Assembly (NCBI RefSeq): GCF_000420645.1
Contig: NZ_ATVI01000006.1
Coordinates: 310,001-374,000, forward strand
Reading direction: 5' to 3'
Length of the DNA stretch: 64,000 nucleotides
From: Nevskia ramosa DSM 11499
Lineage (GTDB): Bacteria; Pseudomonadota; Gammaproteobacteria; Nevskiales; Nevskiaceae
Each line of letters starts with the position of its first letter. The stretch's first letter is position 1. Below are positions 25,865-33,375 of the stretch, in pieces. The position numbers and the translations under genes were made by a program. The notes under the pieces are model-generated. The model did not search any database, had not been told where the DNA came from, and was given only the letters and a program-made list of their open reading frames with translations.

Positions 25865-28051
25865 GTGACCGGCAGCAACTACAAATATCCGGGCTTCATC
25901 AGCTACAGCCATCGCGATCGCAAGGTCGCCGAATGGCTGCATCGCGCGCTCGAAAACTATCGCGTGCCAAAACGCCTGGTCGGCAGCGCCGGCCAGTTCG
26001 GCCCGGTGCCGGCCCGGCTGTATCCGATCTTCCGCGATCGCGAAGAGCTGTCCGCCGGTGCGCTCGCCGAGCAGTTGCGGCTGGCGATCGCGCAAAGCCG
26101 TTGCTACATCCTGATCTGCTCGCCGCACGCGGCGACGTCGCGCTGGGTCAACGAGGAGGTCGAACACTTCCTGAGCGTCCGCGATCCGGCCAGCCTGCTC
26201 TGCCTGATCGTCGACGGTGAACCGAACGCCACCGCCAAGGGCCATCCGGAACGCGAATGCTTTCCGCCGGCGCTGCGCAACGCCACCGTCAACGGCCTGC
26301 CGCTGGAGCCGATGGCCGCCCAGCTCGATGACGATGCCGATGGCCGCGACAATGCCCGGCTGAAGATCATTGCCGGCCTGCTCGGCGTCGGCTTCGATGA
26401 ACTCAAGCGCCGCGATCTGATTGCCCGCAATCGTCGGCTGGCGGTGCTCACCGGCTTGAGTGTCGGCGTCGCGGCCGTCACCGTGGCGCTGGCGATCTTC
26501 GCGGTGCTCGCCCAGCGCGAAGCCGAGCACAGCCGCCAGCAGGGCGAGGAGTTGATCGGCTTCATGCTCGGCGATCTCCGAGGCAAGCTCGAACCGCTCG
26601 GCAAGCTCGACATTCTCGATGCCGTCGGCGATCGGGCCACCGCCTACTTCGCCGGCCTCGATCGCGGCAGCGATCCCGGCCCACGCGCCCTGGCGGCACG
26701 CGCCAAGGCGCTGCGCCAGATCGGCGAAGTGCGCTTCGCACAAGGCCGACCGGCCGATGCCGTGGAAACCTTGTCCGCCGCCCTGAAGCTGCAGCGCGAT
26801 CTGGTGGCCGCGGCGCCGGACGACAACGCTCTGCTGTTCGAGCTGGGCCAGACCGAATTCTGGGTCGGCTACGCGGGCTGGCGCGCCGGCCAGTTCGATC
26901 AGGCGGAAACCAATTTCCTCGCTTACCAGGCGATCTCGCAGAAGCTGGTCAGCCGCGATCCGGCCAATCTCAGCTGGCAGATCGAGGTGGCCTACGCGCT
27001 GAACAATCTGGCGATCCTCGCCTTCGAGCGCCACCGCTATACCGAAGCGCTGCCGCTGTTCGAGCAGGTGGTCGCGAAAGCGCGTGGGCTGGTCGATGAC
27101 GCCGCGCTCGCTTCCGAAGCGACCAAGCTGCTGGGCGCGCTGTCCTGGCAGGGTTCGACCCTGCTCCGCCTAGGCCGCAACGCGGAAGCGCTCGCCAAGC
27201 TGCAGGAACACGCCGACCTGCTGCGTGCACGCGTGCAGGCCCAGCCGGACGATCAATGGCAGCGTTACGCGCTGGCCTTTTCACTGTCGACCCTGGGTTA
27301 TTCCGCGCTCGATACCGGCGATACCGCCATTGCACTGAGCGCCGGGACCGAAGGTGCGGCGCTGGCCAAGCAAATGGTCAGCGCCGATCCAAGCAACTTC
27401 GACTACCGCCAGACGCTGCTGATGCATTCGCAGATCCTGGCCGGTGCCGAGTTTCAGGCGAACCACATGGAGGCGGCGGCAAGCGAAAACGCGGAATCGC
27501 TGCGCTTGCTGAACGATCTGCTCGCGCACGATGGGACCAATCGCGAAACCCGGCGCCGCTACATGACCGCAGCCCAGCTTGCGTACGAGATGGCCTGGCT
27601 GCGTCACGATGTTGCCCAGGCCCGCTCCGTTGTCGACGAGGCTCTGGGCTTCGTCGGCAAGGTACTTCCGGACGCAAAACCGGATCGGGTCGATTACGCG
27701 CAGGCGCATCTGTACGCGCTGGAGCTGGCGGTCTACGAGGATCACGACGAAGTTGCGGCGCAGGTCCATCGCGAAGCAGCGCGCAACGCGCTGACCGACG
27801 CGGACGAAAGCCAGGCGGATGACGCGCATGCCAGCGCCCGTCTTCGTGCCTTGCTGGGCTTGATGAGTGGTGCAGATCACATTCCAGCAGCGGCGCAGCC
27901 GAATACGAAGGCACCGTGGACCTACAGTGTGCAGCGCTTTGTCGAGCGTCACTGCGGCAAGCCGAATGCACTGCTGAACAAGCAGCTGTGCAGCCAGTAC
28001 CCACCGGATGCGCAGCATCCACGCCTATCGAAGACCAGAGACGATCGATGA
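25865..28051 (+). CDS. TIR-domain / TM / TPR protein
   Basis: The 728-residue protein has a TIR domain at residues 9-150: FISYSHRDRKVAEWLHRALENY, FRDREELSAGALAEQLRLAI, YILICSPHAATSRWVNEEV. The Glu in WVNEE (97/98) sits where bacterial TIR NADases have their catalytic glutamate. A basic stretch (RRDLIARNRR) precedes a membrane helix at about 192-216, then TPR-like helices to the end. TIR domains cleave NAD+ or make signal nucleotides in immune systems; here the TPR part may sense. GTG 25865 has GGGGA six bases upstream; TTG 25859 is an alternative. The stop overlaps the next start (ATGA), so both are co-translated. Specific function not known. Confidence 0.85.
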   Translation: MTGSNYKYPGFISYSHRDRKVAEWLHRALENYRVPKRLVGSAGQFGPVPARLYPIFRDREELSAGALAEQLRLAIAQSRCYILICSPHAATSRWVNEEVEHFLSVRDPASLLCLIVDGEPNATAKGHPERECFPPALRNATVNGLPLEPMAAQLDDDADGRDNARLKIIAGLLGVGFDELKRRDLIARNRRLAVLTGLSVGVAAVTVALAIFAVLAQREAEHSRQQGEELIGFMLGDLRGKLEPLGKLDILDAVGDRATAYFAGLDRGSDPGPRALAARAKALRQIGEVRFAQGRPADAVETLSAALKLQRDLVAAAPDDNALLFELGQTEFWVGYAGWRAGQFDQAETNFLAYQAISQKLVSRDPANLSWQIEVAYALNNLAILAFERHRYTEALPLFEQVVAKARGLVDDAALASEATKLLGALSWQGSTLLRLGRNAEALAKLQEHADLLRARVQAQPDDQWQRYALAFSLSTLGYSALDTGDTAIALSAGTEGAALAKQMVSADPSNFDYRQTLLMHSQILAGAEFQANHMEAAASENAESLRLLNDLLAHDGTNRETRRRYMTAAQLAYEMAWLRHDVAQARSVVDEALGFVGKVLPDAKPDRVDYAQAHLYALELAVYEDHDEVAAQVHREAARNALTDADESQADDAHASARLRALLGLMSGADHIPAAAQPNTKAPWTYSVQRFVERHCGKPNALLNKQLCSQYPPDAQHPRLSKTRDDR

Positions 28052-28455
28052 TCAAGCTTTTCCCGCCGAGACAGAATTTTCCGAAGATCCTCACGCTGCC
28101 CGCGATCCGCAGCGGCAATGACATCGGCATCGGCATCGTCAAATTGATCTGGGCCAGGAAGCGCGCTGACGCCGATACGGTCACCTACAAGATGACGCCG
28201 GCCGCCGCGAAGCTCTACAAGTTCAACGAGGCCAGGCCGGTGAGCTTCATCGTCGGCGGTGTCGATCGCACCCAGGCGATCAGCTGGGACCTCGAACCGA
28301 GCCAGATCACGATCACCGTCAACCCGGATGACACCACCTGGGAATCGGGCAAGGCGACGTTCTATTTCCTCGGCATCAACGGCACCCCGAACCCGCCCGA
28401 CTTCGATCCGACCATCCTCAACAGCGGCGGGCCGAGGTCGGTGTCATCCAATTGA
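28048..28455 (+). CDS. unknown small protein coupled to the TIR gene
   Basis: The 135-residue protein starts inside the TIR gene's stop codon (ATGA, 28048-28051), a sign of coupled translation. It has no signal peptide or membrane helix. The N-terminus is basic (MIKLFPPRQNFPKIL...KLIWARKRADADT); the middle alternates hydrophobic and polar residues as in beta strands (ARPVSFIVGGVD, ISWDLEPSQITITVNPDD, GKATFYFLGI), consistent with a small beta-sandwich. The tail is Pro/Asp/Ser-rich. I recognise no family. As the only partner of a TIR protein it could be a substrate binder, regulator or inhibitor. That role is inferred from overlap alone. Confidence 0.7.
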   Translation: MIKLFPPRQNFPKILTLPAIRSGNDIGIGIVKLIWARKRADADTVTYKMTPAAAKLYKFNEARPVSFIVGGVDRTQAISWDLEPSQITITVNPDDTTWESGKATFYFLGINGTPNPPDFDPTILNSGGPRSVSSN

Positions 28456-28502
28456 TTCACCGGTGCTGAGGCTCATCGCCGAACCGGCTGCCCGCTAAAC
28501 TC

Positions 28503-28527
28503 GGCGGGCCGCAATTCACGGCCCGCC
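28503..28527 (+). promoter_or_regulatory. perfect hairpin before the yhhQ start
   Basis: GGCGGGCCG (28503-28511) and CGGCCCGCC (28519-28527) form a 9-bp stem with a 7-nt loop. It ends five bases before the GGAG ribosome site of the YhhQ-type gene. No T-run follows, so it is not a plain terminator. It may control translation of this gene; it does not match the preQ1 riboswitch patterns I know. Confidence 0.5.
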
Positions 28528-28542
28528 TGATGGAGTCAGCTG

Positions 28543-29268
28543 TTGCGCAACTTCCGCTACTTCGACTTCCTGATGGCCGGCACGGTGGCCGTGCTGCTGT
28601 GCTCGAACCTGATCGGCCCGGCCAAGGCCTGCGTCGTCACCCTGCCGGTGATCGGCATTGTCACCTTCGGTGCCGGCAACCTGTTCTTCCCGATCAGCTA
28701 CATCTTCGGCGACGTGATGACCGAGGTGTACGGCTATGCGCGTGCCCGGCGTGCGATCTGGGCCGGCTTCGGCGCGATGATCTTTGCAACGTTCATGAGC
28801 GCGATCGTCGTCGGCATGCCGGCGAGCCCGACCAGCGACTACAACAAGCTGCTGCAGCCGGCACTGGAAACGGTATTCGGCAACACCTGGCGCATCGTCG
28901 TGGCCAGCATGGCGGCCTACTGGGTCGGCGACTTCGTCAATTCCTTCGTGATGGCGAAGATGAAGATCTGGAGCGAAGGCCGGCATCTGTGGATGCGCAC
29001 CATCGGCTCGACGATCTGCGGCCAGGGCATCGACAGCCTGCTGTTCTATCCGATCGCGTTCTATGGCCTGCTTGATAACGCGACCCTGGCTTCGCTGATG
29101 GTCTTCAACGTGCTGTTCAAGATCGGCGTCGAAGTGGCGTTCACGCCGGCCACCTACTGGGTGGTCAACGCGCTGAAGCGCGCCGAGGGCGTCGACACCT
29201 ACGATCGTGACATCTCGTTTTCGCCGTTCTCGCTGAAGGATGAGGGCGACACGAAGTCGTTGAAATAG
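28543..29268 (+). CDS. yhhQ: queuosine precursor transporter (YhhQ/DUF165)
   Basis: The 241-residue protein has about six membrane helices and the YhhQ family signatures: VLLCSNLIGPAKAC near the start, FPISYIFGDVMTEVYGY, AYWVGDFVNSFVMAKMKIW, STICGQGIDSLLFYPIAF. The family imports queuosine precursors (preQ0/preQ1) across the inner membrane for tRNA modification. The start is TTG 28543, seven bases after GGAG; the next ATG (28573 region) would cut the first helix. It stands alone between the TIR pair and a secreted protein; no other queuosine gene is visible. The hairpin at 28503-28527 may regulate it. Confidence 0.9.
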   Translation: MRNFRYFDFLMAGTVAVLLCSNLIGPAKACVVTLPVIGIVTFGAGNLFFPISYIFGDVMTEVYGYARARRAIWAGFGAMIFATFMSAIVVGMPASPTSDYNKLLQPALETVFGNTWRIVVASMAAYWVGDFVNSFVMAKMKIWSEGRHLWMRTIGSTICGQGIDSLLFYPIAFYGLLDNATLASLMVFNVLFKIGVEVAFTPATYWVVNALKRAEGVDTYDRDISFSPFSLKDEGDTKSLK

Positions 29269-29362
29269 TGCGGCCGCGGAAACGCTCGTTCAGCGGGCGT
29301 TCGGCTTCGAACTGCGACGGTGGCCGACCGTTGTCCTCAACCTTTCACTCGGGATCATCCGC

Positions 29363-30100
29363 ATGAGTCTGTCCGTCAAATCGTCCAATCGTCTGTTTGC
29401 GTCGCTGCTGTTCGGCATCGCCGCGCTGCAAGCCGCGCAGGCCGGCGGCACCGCTACCGTGCTGGCCGGCGAAGATTTCAGCCAGCCGAATTTGCAGGTC
29501 GTGCGTTCGAGCATCGAGTTCGATGGTACCGCCCATGTCCGCGTGCAGGCCGAGAACCGCCGCGAGGGTTATCTGATCGTCCGCGACAACGTGCCGTACG
29601 CAATCACCGCGCTCGAAGGCCAGCCGATCGTGCTCAATTTCGCGCAGATGATGCAGACCATGGGCGGCATGGCGCGCAGCCTGGCGCCGCGCTCGCTGAT
29701 CACCGATGGCCGTTACGTGAACCTGACCGGGCCGGGCGCGATCGAGACCATCGCCGGCTTCTCGGGCCGCGTCTGGGAGCTCACCACGGTCAACAAGGCC
29801 GGCCGTCAGCGGGTCGACGAAATGGTGCTGACCAACGATCCGAAAGTGCGCGAACTGACCGACGCGATGCTCAGCACCGGCCGCCTGCTGGCGCGCTCGC
29901 TGCCCGAGCTCGATGCCGACGCCAACGAACGCCTGGCCGCGGAACTCAAGCAGCGCGGCACCGGCATCCTGCGAGTCGGCCGCAGCTTCAGGCTCGAAAA
30001 GCTCGATACCGCAACGCCGGCGCCATCGCGGTTCGCGCTACCGGCCGAGCCGACCGTGCTGCCCGATCTGCGCTCGTTCGGCGGCCTGTTCGGGAAGTAG
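29363..30100 (+). CDS. exported protein, unknown function
   Basis: The 245-residue protein has a signal peptide ending near LQAAQA, followed by a Gly/Thr-rich strand and an AEDFSQ-like stretch (GEDFSQPNLQVVRSSIEFDGTAHVRV). The body has alternating strands (IVRDNVPYAITALEGQPIVLNF, GFSGRVWELTTVNKAGRQRVDEMVLTND) resembling DUF4412-type envelope proteins, though I would not assert that family. It is likely periplasmic. It is on the plus strand after yhhQ with a 94-bp gap, and converges on the DUF429-like gene two bases after its stop. The start ATG has GGGAT upstream. Confidence 0.7.
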   Translation: MSLSVKSSNRLFASLLFGIAALQAAQAGGTATVLAGEDFSQPNLQVVRSSIEFDGTAHVRVQAENRREGYLIVRDNVPYAITALEGQPIVLNFAQMMQTMGGMARSLAPRSLITDGRYVNLTGPGAIETIAGFSGRVWELTTVNKAGRQRVDEMVLTNDPKVRELTDAMLSTGRLLARSLPELDADANERLAAELKQRGTGILRVGRSFRLEKLDTATPAPSRFALPAEPTVLPDLRSFGGLFGK

Positions 30101-30102
30101 CT

Positions 30103-30987
30103 TCAGGCTGGTTTCGGCACGCCGAAGATCCAGCCTTCCGGCTCGCCGGCACCGGCCGCCCACAGCGCCGGCTTGCTGGCGGCTTCGCGCAGACCGGCCG
30201 CGGTGACCAGCGCATCGGCCTCGTGATCGTCGAACTCGACTCGTGCCGAACTGGCGGTCTTGGCCGGTGACAAGCCGATGCTGGCCAGTGCGTTCAGCAC
30301 GTGATTGATGTCTTCGCGGCTGCGCAGCTTGGCGTTGCCGAAGCCTGCCTTGCGGATGTAGAGGCGCGGATAGATCTCGACGCAGACCGAGCGGCGATCC
30401 TGTCCGGCGGACGTATCGAACGGCCAGATCGCAACCCGCTCGCGCACCTGCGTCTCCAGCCTGTGCAGCAGGCGCATGCCGGCCAGCGCGCCCTTGCCGA
30501 CCTGCTTCGCGCCGATCAGCTGGAACGGCGTCTGCGGATTGCCGAGCCCGGCTTCACGGCACGCGGTTTCAGCGCGGCGCGGCCGTTCGTTCCAGCCTTT
30601 CGGCTGCGGGCCGGCGGTCCAGAAGCGCGGATCGCCCTCGGCGTAGGCACGACCGAGCAAGTCCGGCTCGTTGGTGCAGCGGGCTTCGACTTCCGCCCAA
30701 AGCACCGACGCGGCGCGGCCATCGCCAGGCAGATGGAAGGCAAAATCGAACCCGACCAGCAAGCGCTGCGGACGCGCCAGTTCGGCGCGCAGCCAATCGA
30801 GCACGCTGCTACGCGTCCAGGTCTTGCCCGGCGGCTTGACCAGCTGCGGCGCGGCGCGTCCCGCCACACAACGGGCGACGGCGATGCCGGCATAGCCGGG
30901 CTGCGCGGCACCAGACCAGTCGATGCCGACATAGTGGTCGAATTCGGCATCGAACTCGCAGTCGATCGCAGCGGGGATCGTTGCCAA
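30103..30987 (-). CDS. DUF429-like predicted RNase H-fold protein
   Basis: The protein has the DUF429 start YVGIDWSGAAQPGYAGIAVARC, with the Asp that is the first acidic residue of an RNase H-like site, and later LLVGFDFAFHLP (second acidic strand), IYPRLYIRKAGFG and FDDHEADALVTAAGLRE, where DDHEADA supplies the remaining acidic residues. Members are predicted nucleases or NTP-related enzymes of unproven role. The start is uncertain: TTG 30987 is two bases after the pirin stop and gives 294 residues. Frames starting further upstream overlap pirin and read as shadow. Transcription is likely shared with pirin. Confidence 0.75.
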   Translation of the reverse strand: MATIPAAIDCEFDAEFDHYVGIDWSGAAQPGYAGIAVARCVAGRAAPQLVKPPGKTWTRSSVLDWLRAELARPQRLLVGFDFAFHLPGDGRAASVLWAEVEARCTNEPDLLGRAYAEGDPRFWTAGPQPKGWNERPRRAETACREAGLGNPQTPFQLIGAKQVGKGALAGMRLLHRLETQVRERVAIWPFDTSAGQDRRSVCVEIYPRLYIRKAGFGNAKLRSREDINHVLNALASIGLSPAKTASSARVEFDDHEADALVTAAGLREAASKPALWAAGAGEPEGWIFGVPKPA

Positions 30988-30989
30988 GC

Positions 30990-31907
30990 TCAGTTCGCCG
31001 GCAGCGGAATGAACTCGTGTTCCTCGGGCACCTGGTCGAACGGGCCCTTCTTGCCCCGTTCCTGGCCATAGTCGAGCCAGTCGCGCTTGCCCTGTTCGAT
31101 GCGCTCGGCGCGCGTCGACACCAGGTTCCACCAGATGTGGCGCTCCTCGGGCAGGCGGGCACCGCCGAGCAGCATCACGCGACTTATCGTGTCAGCGACG
31201 ACGATCGCTTCCGCGCCCGGCACCAGCACGGCCAGCTCGCCGGGTTCGAAGCGCTCGCCGCCAATCGTCACCGCGCCGCTGACCACGTAGACGGCGCGCT
31301 CTTCGTGCTCATCGGTCATCGTCAGTCGGGTGCCGACTGGCAGTTCGGCGGCGAGGTAGAACGTCGGCGAGCGCACCTCGACCGGCGAGCAGCGGCCGTA
31401 GGCGTGACCGGCGATCAAGCGCAGGCTGGCGCCATCACGCTCGAAGGCCGGCAGGCTGGCGGCCGGGTGATGGACAAAGGCCGGCGCGCATTCTTCGTCG
31501 ACCAGCGGCAACGCGACCCAGCTCTGGATGCCGTGCACCGCATAGCCGCTGGCGCGATCGTCCGGATGGGTGCGTTCGGAGTGGACGATGCCGCGGCCGG
31601 CGGTCATCCAGTTGACGTCGCCCGGCGTGATGTCCTGCAGGGTGCCGAGGCTGTCGCGATGGCGGATGCGGCCTTCGAACAGATAGGTGACCGTGGCCAG
31701 GCCGATATGCGGATGCGGCCGCACGTCCATGCCGCTGCCGGCCGCGAAGGTCGCCGGGCCCATCTCGTCGAAGAAGATGAACGGGCCGACCATCTTGCGA
31801 TGGGCAATCGGCAGCACGCGCTTGACCGAGAAACCACCGAGATCGCGCGTGCGGCCGGCGATGCGGTCGAGGATGCAGCTGGACGCTGCGCTTGAAGACG
31901 AATTCAT
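30990..31907 (-). CDS. pirin family protein
   Basis: The 305-residue protein is a bicupin of the pirin family: GPFIFFDEMGPATF, then the metal-binding HPHIGLATVTYLFEG, HRDSLG and WMTAGRGIVHSE. These His and Glu residues coordinate iron in characterised pirins, some of which oxidise quercetin. The C-terminal cupin is YVVSGAVTIGGERFEPGELAVLV. Length is typical. It is upstream of the DUF429-like gene with a two-base gap and so probably co-transcribed. Substrate unknown; cytoplasmic. Confidence 0.92.
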   Translation of the reverse strand: MNSSSSAASSCILDRIAGRTRDLGGFSVKRVLPIAHRKMVGPFIFFDEMGPATFAAGSGMDVRPHPHIGLATVTYLFEGRIRHRDSLGTLQDITPGDVNWMTAGRGIVHSERTHPDDRASGYAVHGIQSWVALPLVDEECAPAFVHHPAASLPAFERDGASLRLIAGHAYGRCSPVEVRSPTFYLAAELPVGTRLTMTDEHEERAVYVVSGAVTIGGERFEPGELAVLVPGAEAIVVADTISRVMLLGGARLPEERHIWWNLVSTRAERIEQGKRDWLDYGQERGKKGPFDQVPEEHEFIPLPAN

Positions 31908-31945
31908 CGATCGAACATTCCGAAGGGGATGCCGAATGATAGGCG

Positions 31946-32365
31946 CTAGGCCGCATCTTCAGGCGGTGGTGGCTGCACCGGCTTTGTTGGCAACGGAGTT
32001 GGATTCAGCGCCTGATCAAGCACCGCCTGCGGCGGGAAATTCCATTCGCCGATGTCCAGGCCATCGCGCTTCATGAGGTCGCGCAGCCGCGCCAGCCGCA
32101 ACGGCCCGCCGGTGGTCGACACCACGGCCGTACCGCGCCGGGTGACCAGCACTTCCAGCCGCTGCAGCAGATTCATGCGATCACGCATGCGGTTGCCGGA
32201 CGGCGCGCGCGATGTCGCCCAGGACGCAGCCGGCAGCCAGATGTCGTTCGGCACGCAGAGCGCGCCTTCGCCATCGAGTACCACCAGCGCGAAATCCCGA
32301 AAGCGGCGCACCTGGCCGTTGCCGATCGCGGCTTCGAGGATGGTCTTGGGGACGTTCAGCGGCAT
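31946..32365 (-). CDS. small hypothetical protein
   Basis: The 139-residue protein begins MPLNVPKTILEAAIGNGQVRRFRDFALVVLDGEG and has no signal peptide or membrane helix. A basic middle (SGNRMRDRMNLLQRLEVLVTRRGTAVV) could be a helix-strand pair, and the tail is Pro-rich (PLPTKPVQPPPPEDAA). No family recognised. It lies 38 bp upstream of pirin on the same strand. Codon usage resembles the neighbours. Confidence 0.65.
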   Translation of the reverse strand: MPLNVPKTILEAAIGNGQVRRFRDFALVVLDGEGALCVPNDIWLPAASWATSRAPSGNRMRDRMNLLQRLEVLVTRRGTAVVSTTGGPLRLARLRDLMKRDGLDIGEWNFPPQAVLDQALNPTPLPTKPVQPPPPEDAA

Positions 32366-32409
32366 GCGCCATTATCGGCGCTGAGTAGTGCAATCACGAC
32401 AGCGCCAAC

Positions 32410-32435
32410 AAAAAGCCCGGCCGGAGCCGGGCTTT
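32410..32435 (-). terminator. Rho-independent terminator of the glycine-zipper operon
   Basis: GCCCGGC (32415-32421) pairs with GCCGGGC (32426-32432) over CGGA. Five A residues (32410-32414) read as a T-run on the minus strand, 35 bases past the zipper-gene stop. Confidence 0.88.
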
Positions 32436-32469
32436 CGAACAGCCTGCAACGCGCAGCCGATCAATCGGC

Positions 32470-32784
32470 CTAGCGCTTCTTGCGCTGCCCCTTGTGCTTG
32501 CCGTTGTCATGATGGTGATGCTCATGACGATCCCGCTCGGCCCGGCGACGACGATCGTCGCGGTCGTTGTCGGAGCCGGCATTGGCGCCGACACCGGCGC
32601 CGAGCGCGCCACCCACCGCACCGCCGACGATGGCGCCATCACGGCCGCCGACCGAATCGCCGACCGCGGCACCGGCACCACCGCCGATGGCGCCACCGAT
32701 GACGGCGTTGGTCGTATCACCCGCGTGGGCAGTACCGGACAGCATGGCGCCAAGGATCAGCGCTGCCGCAAATTTACGATTCAT
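32470..32784 (-). CDS. glycine-zipper exported protein, His/Arg-rich tail
   Basis: The 104-residue protein has a signal peptide (MNRKFAAALILGAMLSGTAHA), a glycine-zipper membrane-inserting stretch (GAAVGDSVGGRDGAIVGGAVGGALGAG) and a charged tail with HEHHHH and basic residues that could bind metal. Glycine-zipper proteins sit in the envelope. It is a paralogue of the gene at 32820-33242: both contain GDSVGGRDGA and GGAVGG. GGAG seven bases before the ATG 32784 supports this start. The two genes are 35 bp apart and likely form one operon. Confidence 0.82.
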   Translation of the reverse strand: MNRKFAAALILGAMLSGTAHAGDTTNAVIGGAIGGGAGAAVGDSVGGRDGAIVGGAVGGALGAGVGANAGSDNDRDDRRRRAERDRHEHHHHDNGKHKGQRKKR

Positions 32785-32819
32785 CGAAATCTCCTCGATT
32801 CTGGAATAGTCAGCTGCAA

Positions 32820-33242
32820 TCAATCGTTGCAGTAGCGGTCGTGGCGATGACTGCGGCCATAGTCCCGGCCACGATCGTAGCCGCGATACTCGACATAGCG
32901 GGGCTCGTAACGCGGCTGGTAGCTGCGCTCGTAGCGACCGTCATACCGGTTGTCATAGCGACGGTTGTCGTAACGGCCGTCGTAACGATTGTCATAGCGG
33001 GCATCGTAACGACGATCGTCATTGCGGCGGCCACTCTGGTTGCCGATCGACGCGCCAACCAGGCCGCCGACGGCACCGCCGACCACCGCACCATCACGGC
33101 CGCCCACCGAGTCGCCGATGGCGACACCGGCCGCAGCACCGATCACGGCACCGAGAATGGCGTTGCCACGGTTGCCGGCCGAAGCCGGAATGCTGGAGGC
33201 CGCGCCGAGCAGCAAGGCGGTTGCGATGAAGGTCTTGAACAT
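32820..33242 (-). CDS. glycine-zipper exported protein, Tyr/Arg-rich tail
   Basis: The 140-residue protein has a signal peptide (MFKTFIATALLLGAASSIPASA), then the zipper GVAIGDSVGGRDGAVVGGAVGGLVGASIG. The tail is a repetitive RYDxRYD stretch rich in Tyr, Arg and Asp. It is the paralogue of the downstream 32470 gene; only the tail differs. GGAG eight bases before ATG 33242 fixes the start. Probably an envelope stress or structural protein; role unproven. Confidence 0.82.
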   Translation of the reverse strand: MFKTFIATALLLGAASSIPASAGNRGNAILGAVIGAAAGVAIGDSVGGRDGAVVGGAVGGLVGASIGNQSGRRNDDRRYDARYDNRYDGRYDNRRYDNRYDGRYERSYQPRYEPRYVEYRGYDRGRDYGRSHRHDRYCND

Positions 33243-33375
33243 GACGTGACTCCTGATGCCGTGATCCGAAAACGACGCGGGTTCGCGTCGTGTTGGGCAC
33301 AGATTGCAGGGCTCGCGATGAATCAGAACTGAACTCGCTGCGCGACCGACCAACGGTCGGCGCGCAGCGAAAACT

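Noticed and set aside
28503-28527. preQ1 riboswitch
   Set aside because: A GC-rich plain stem without the A-rich tail or pseudoknot pattern of known classes.
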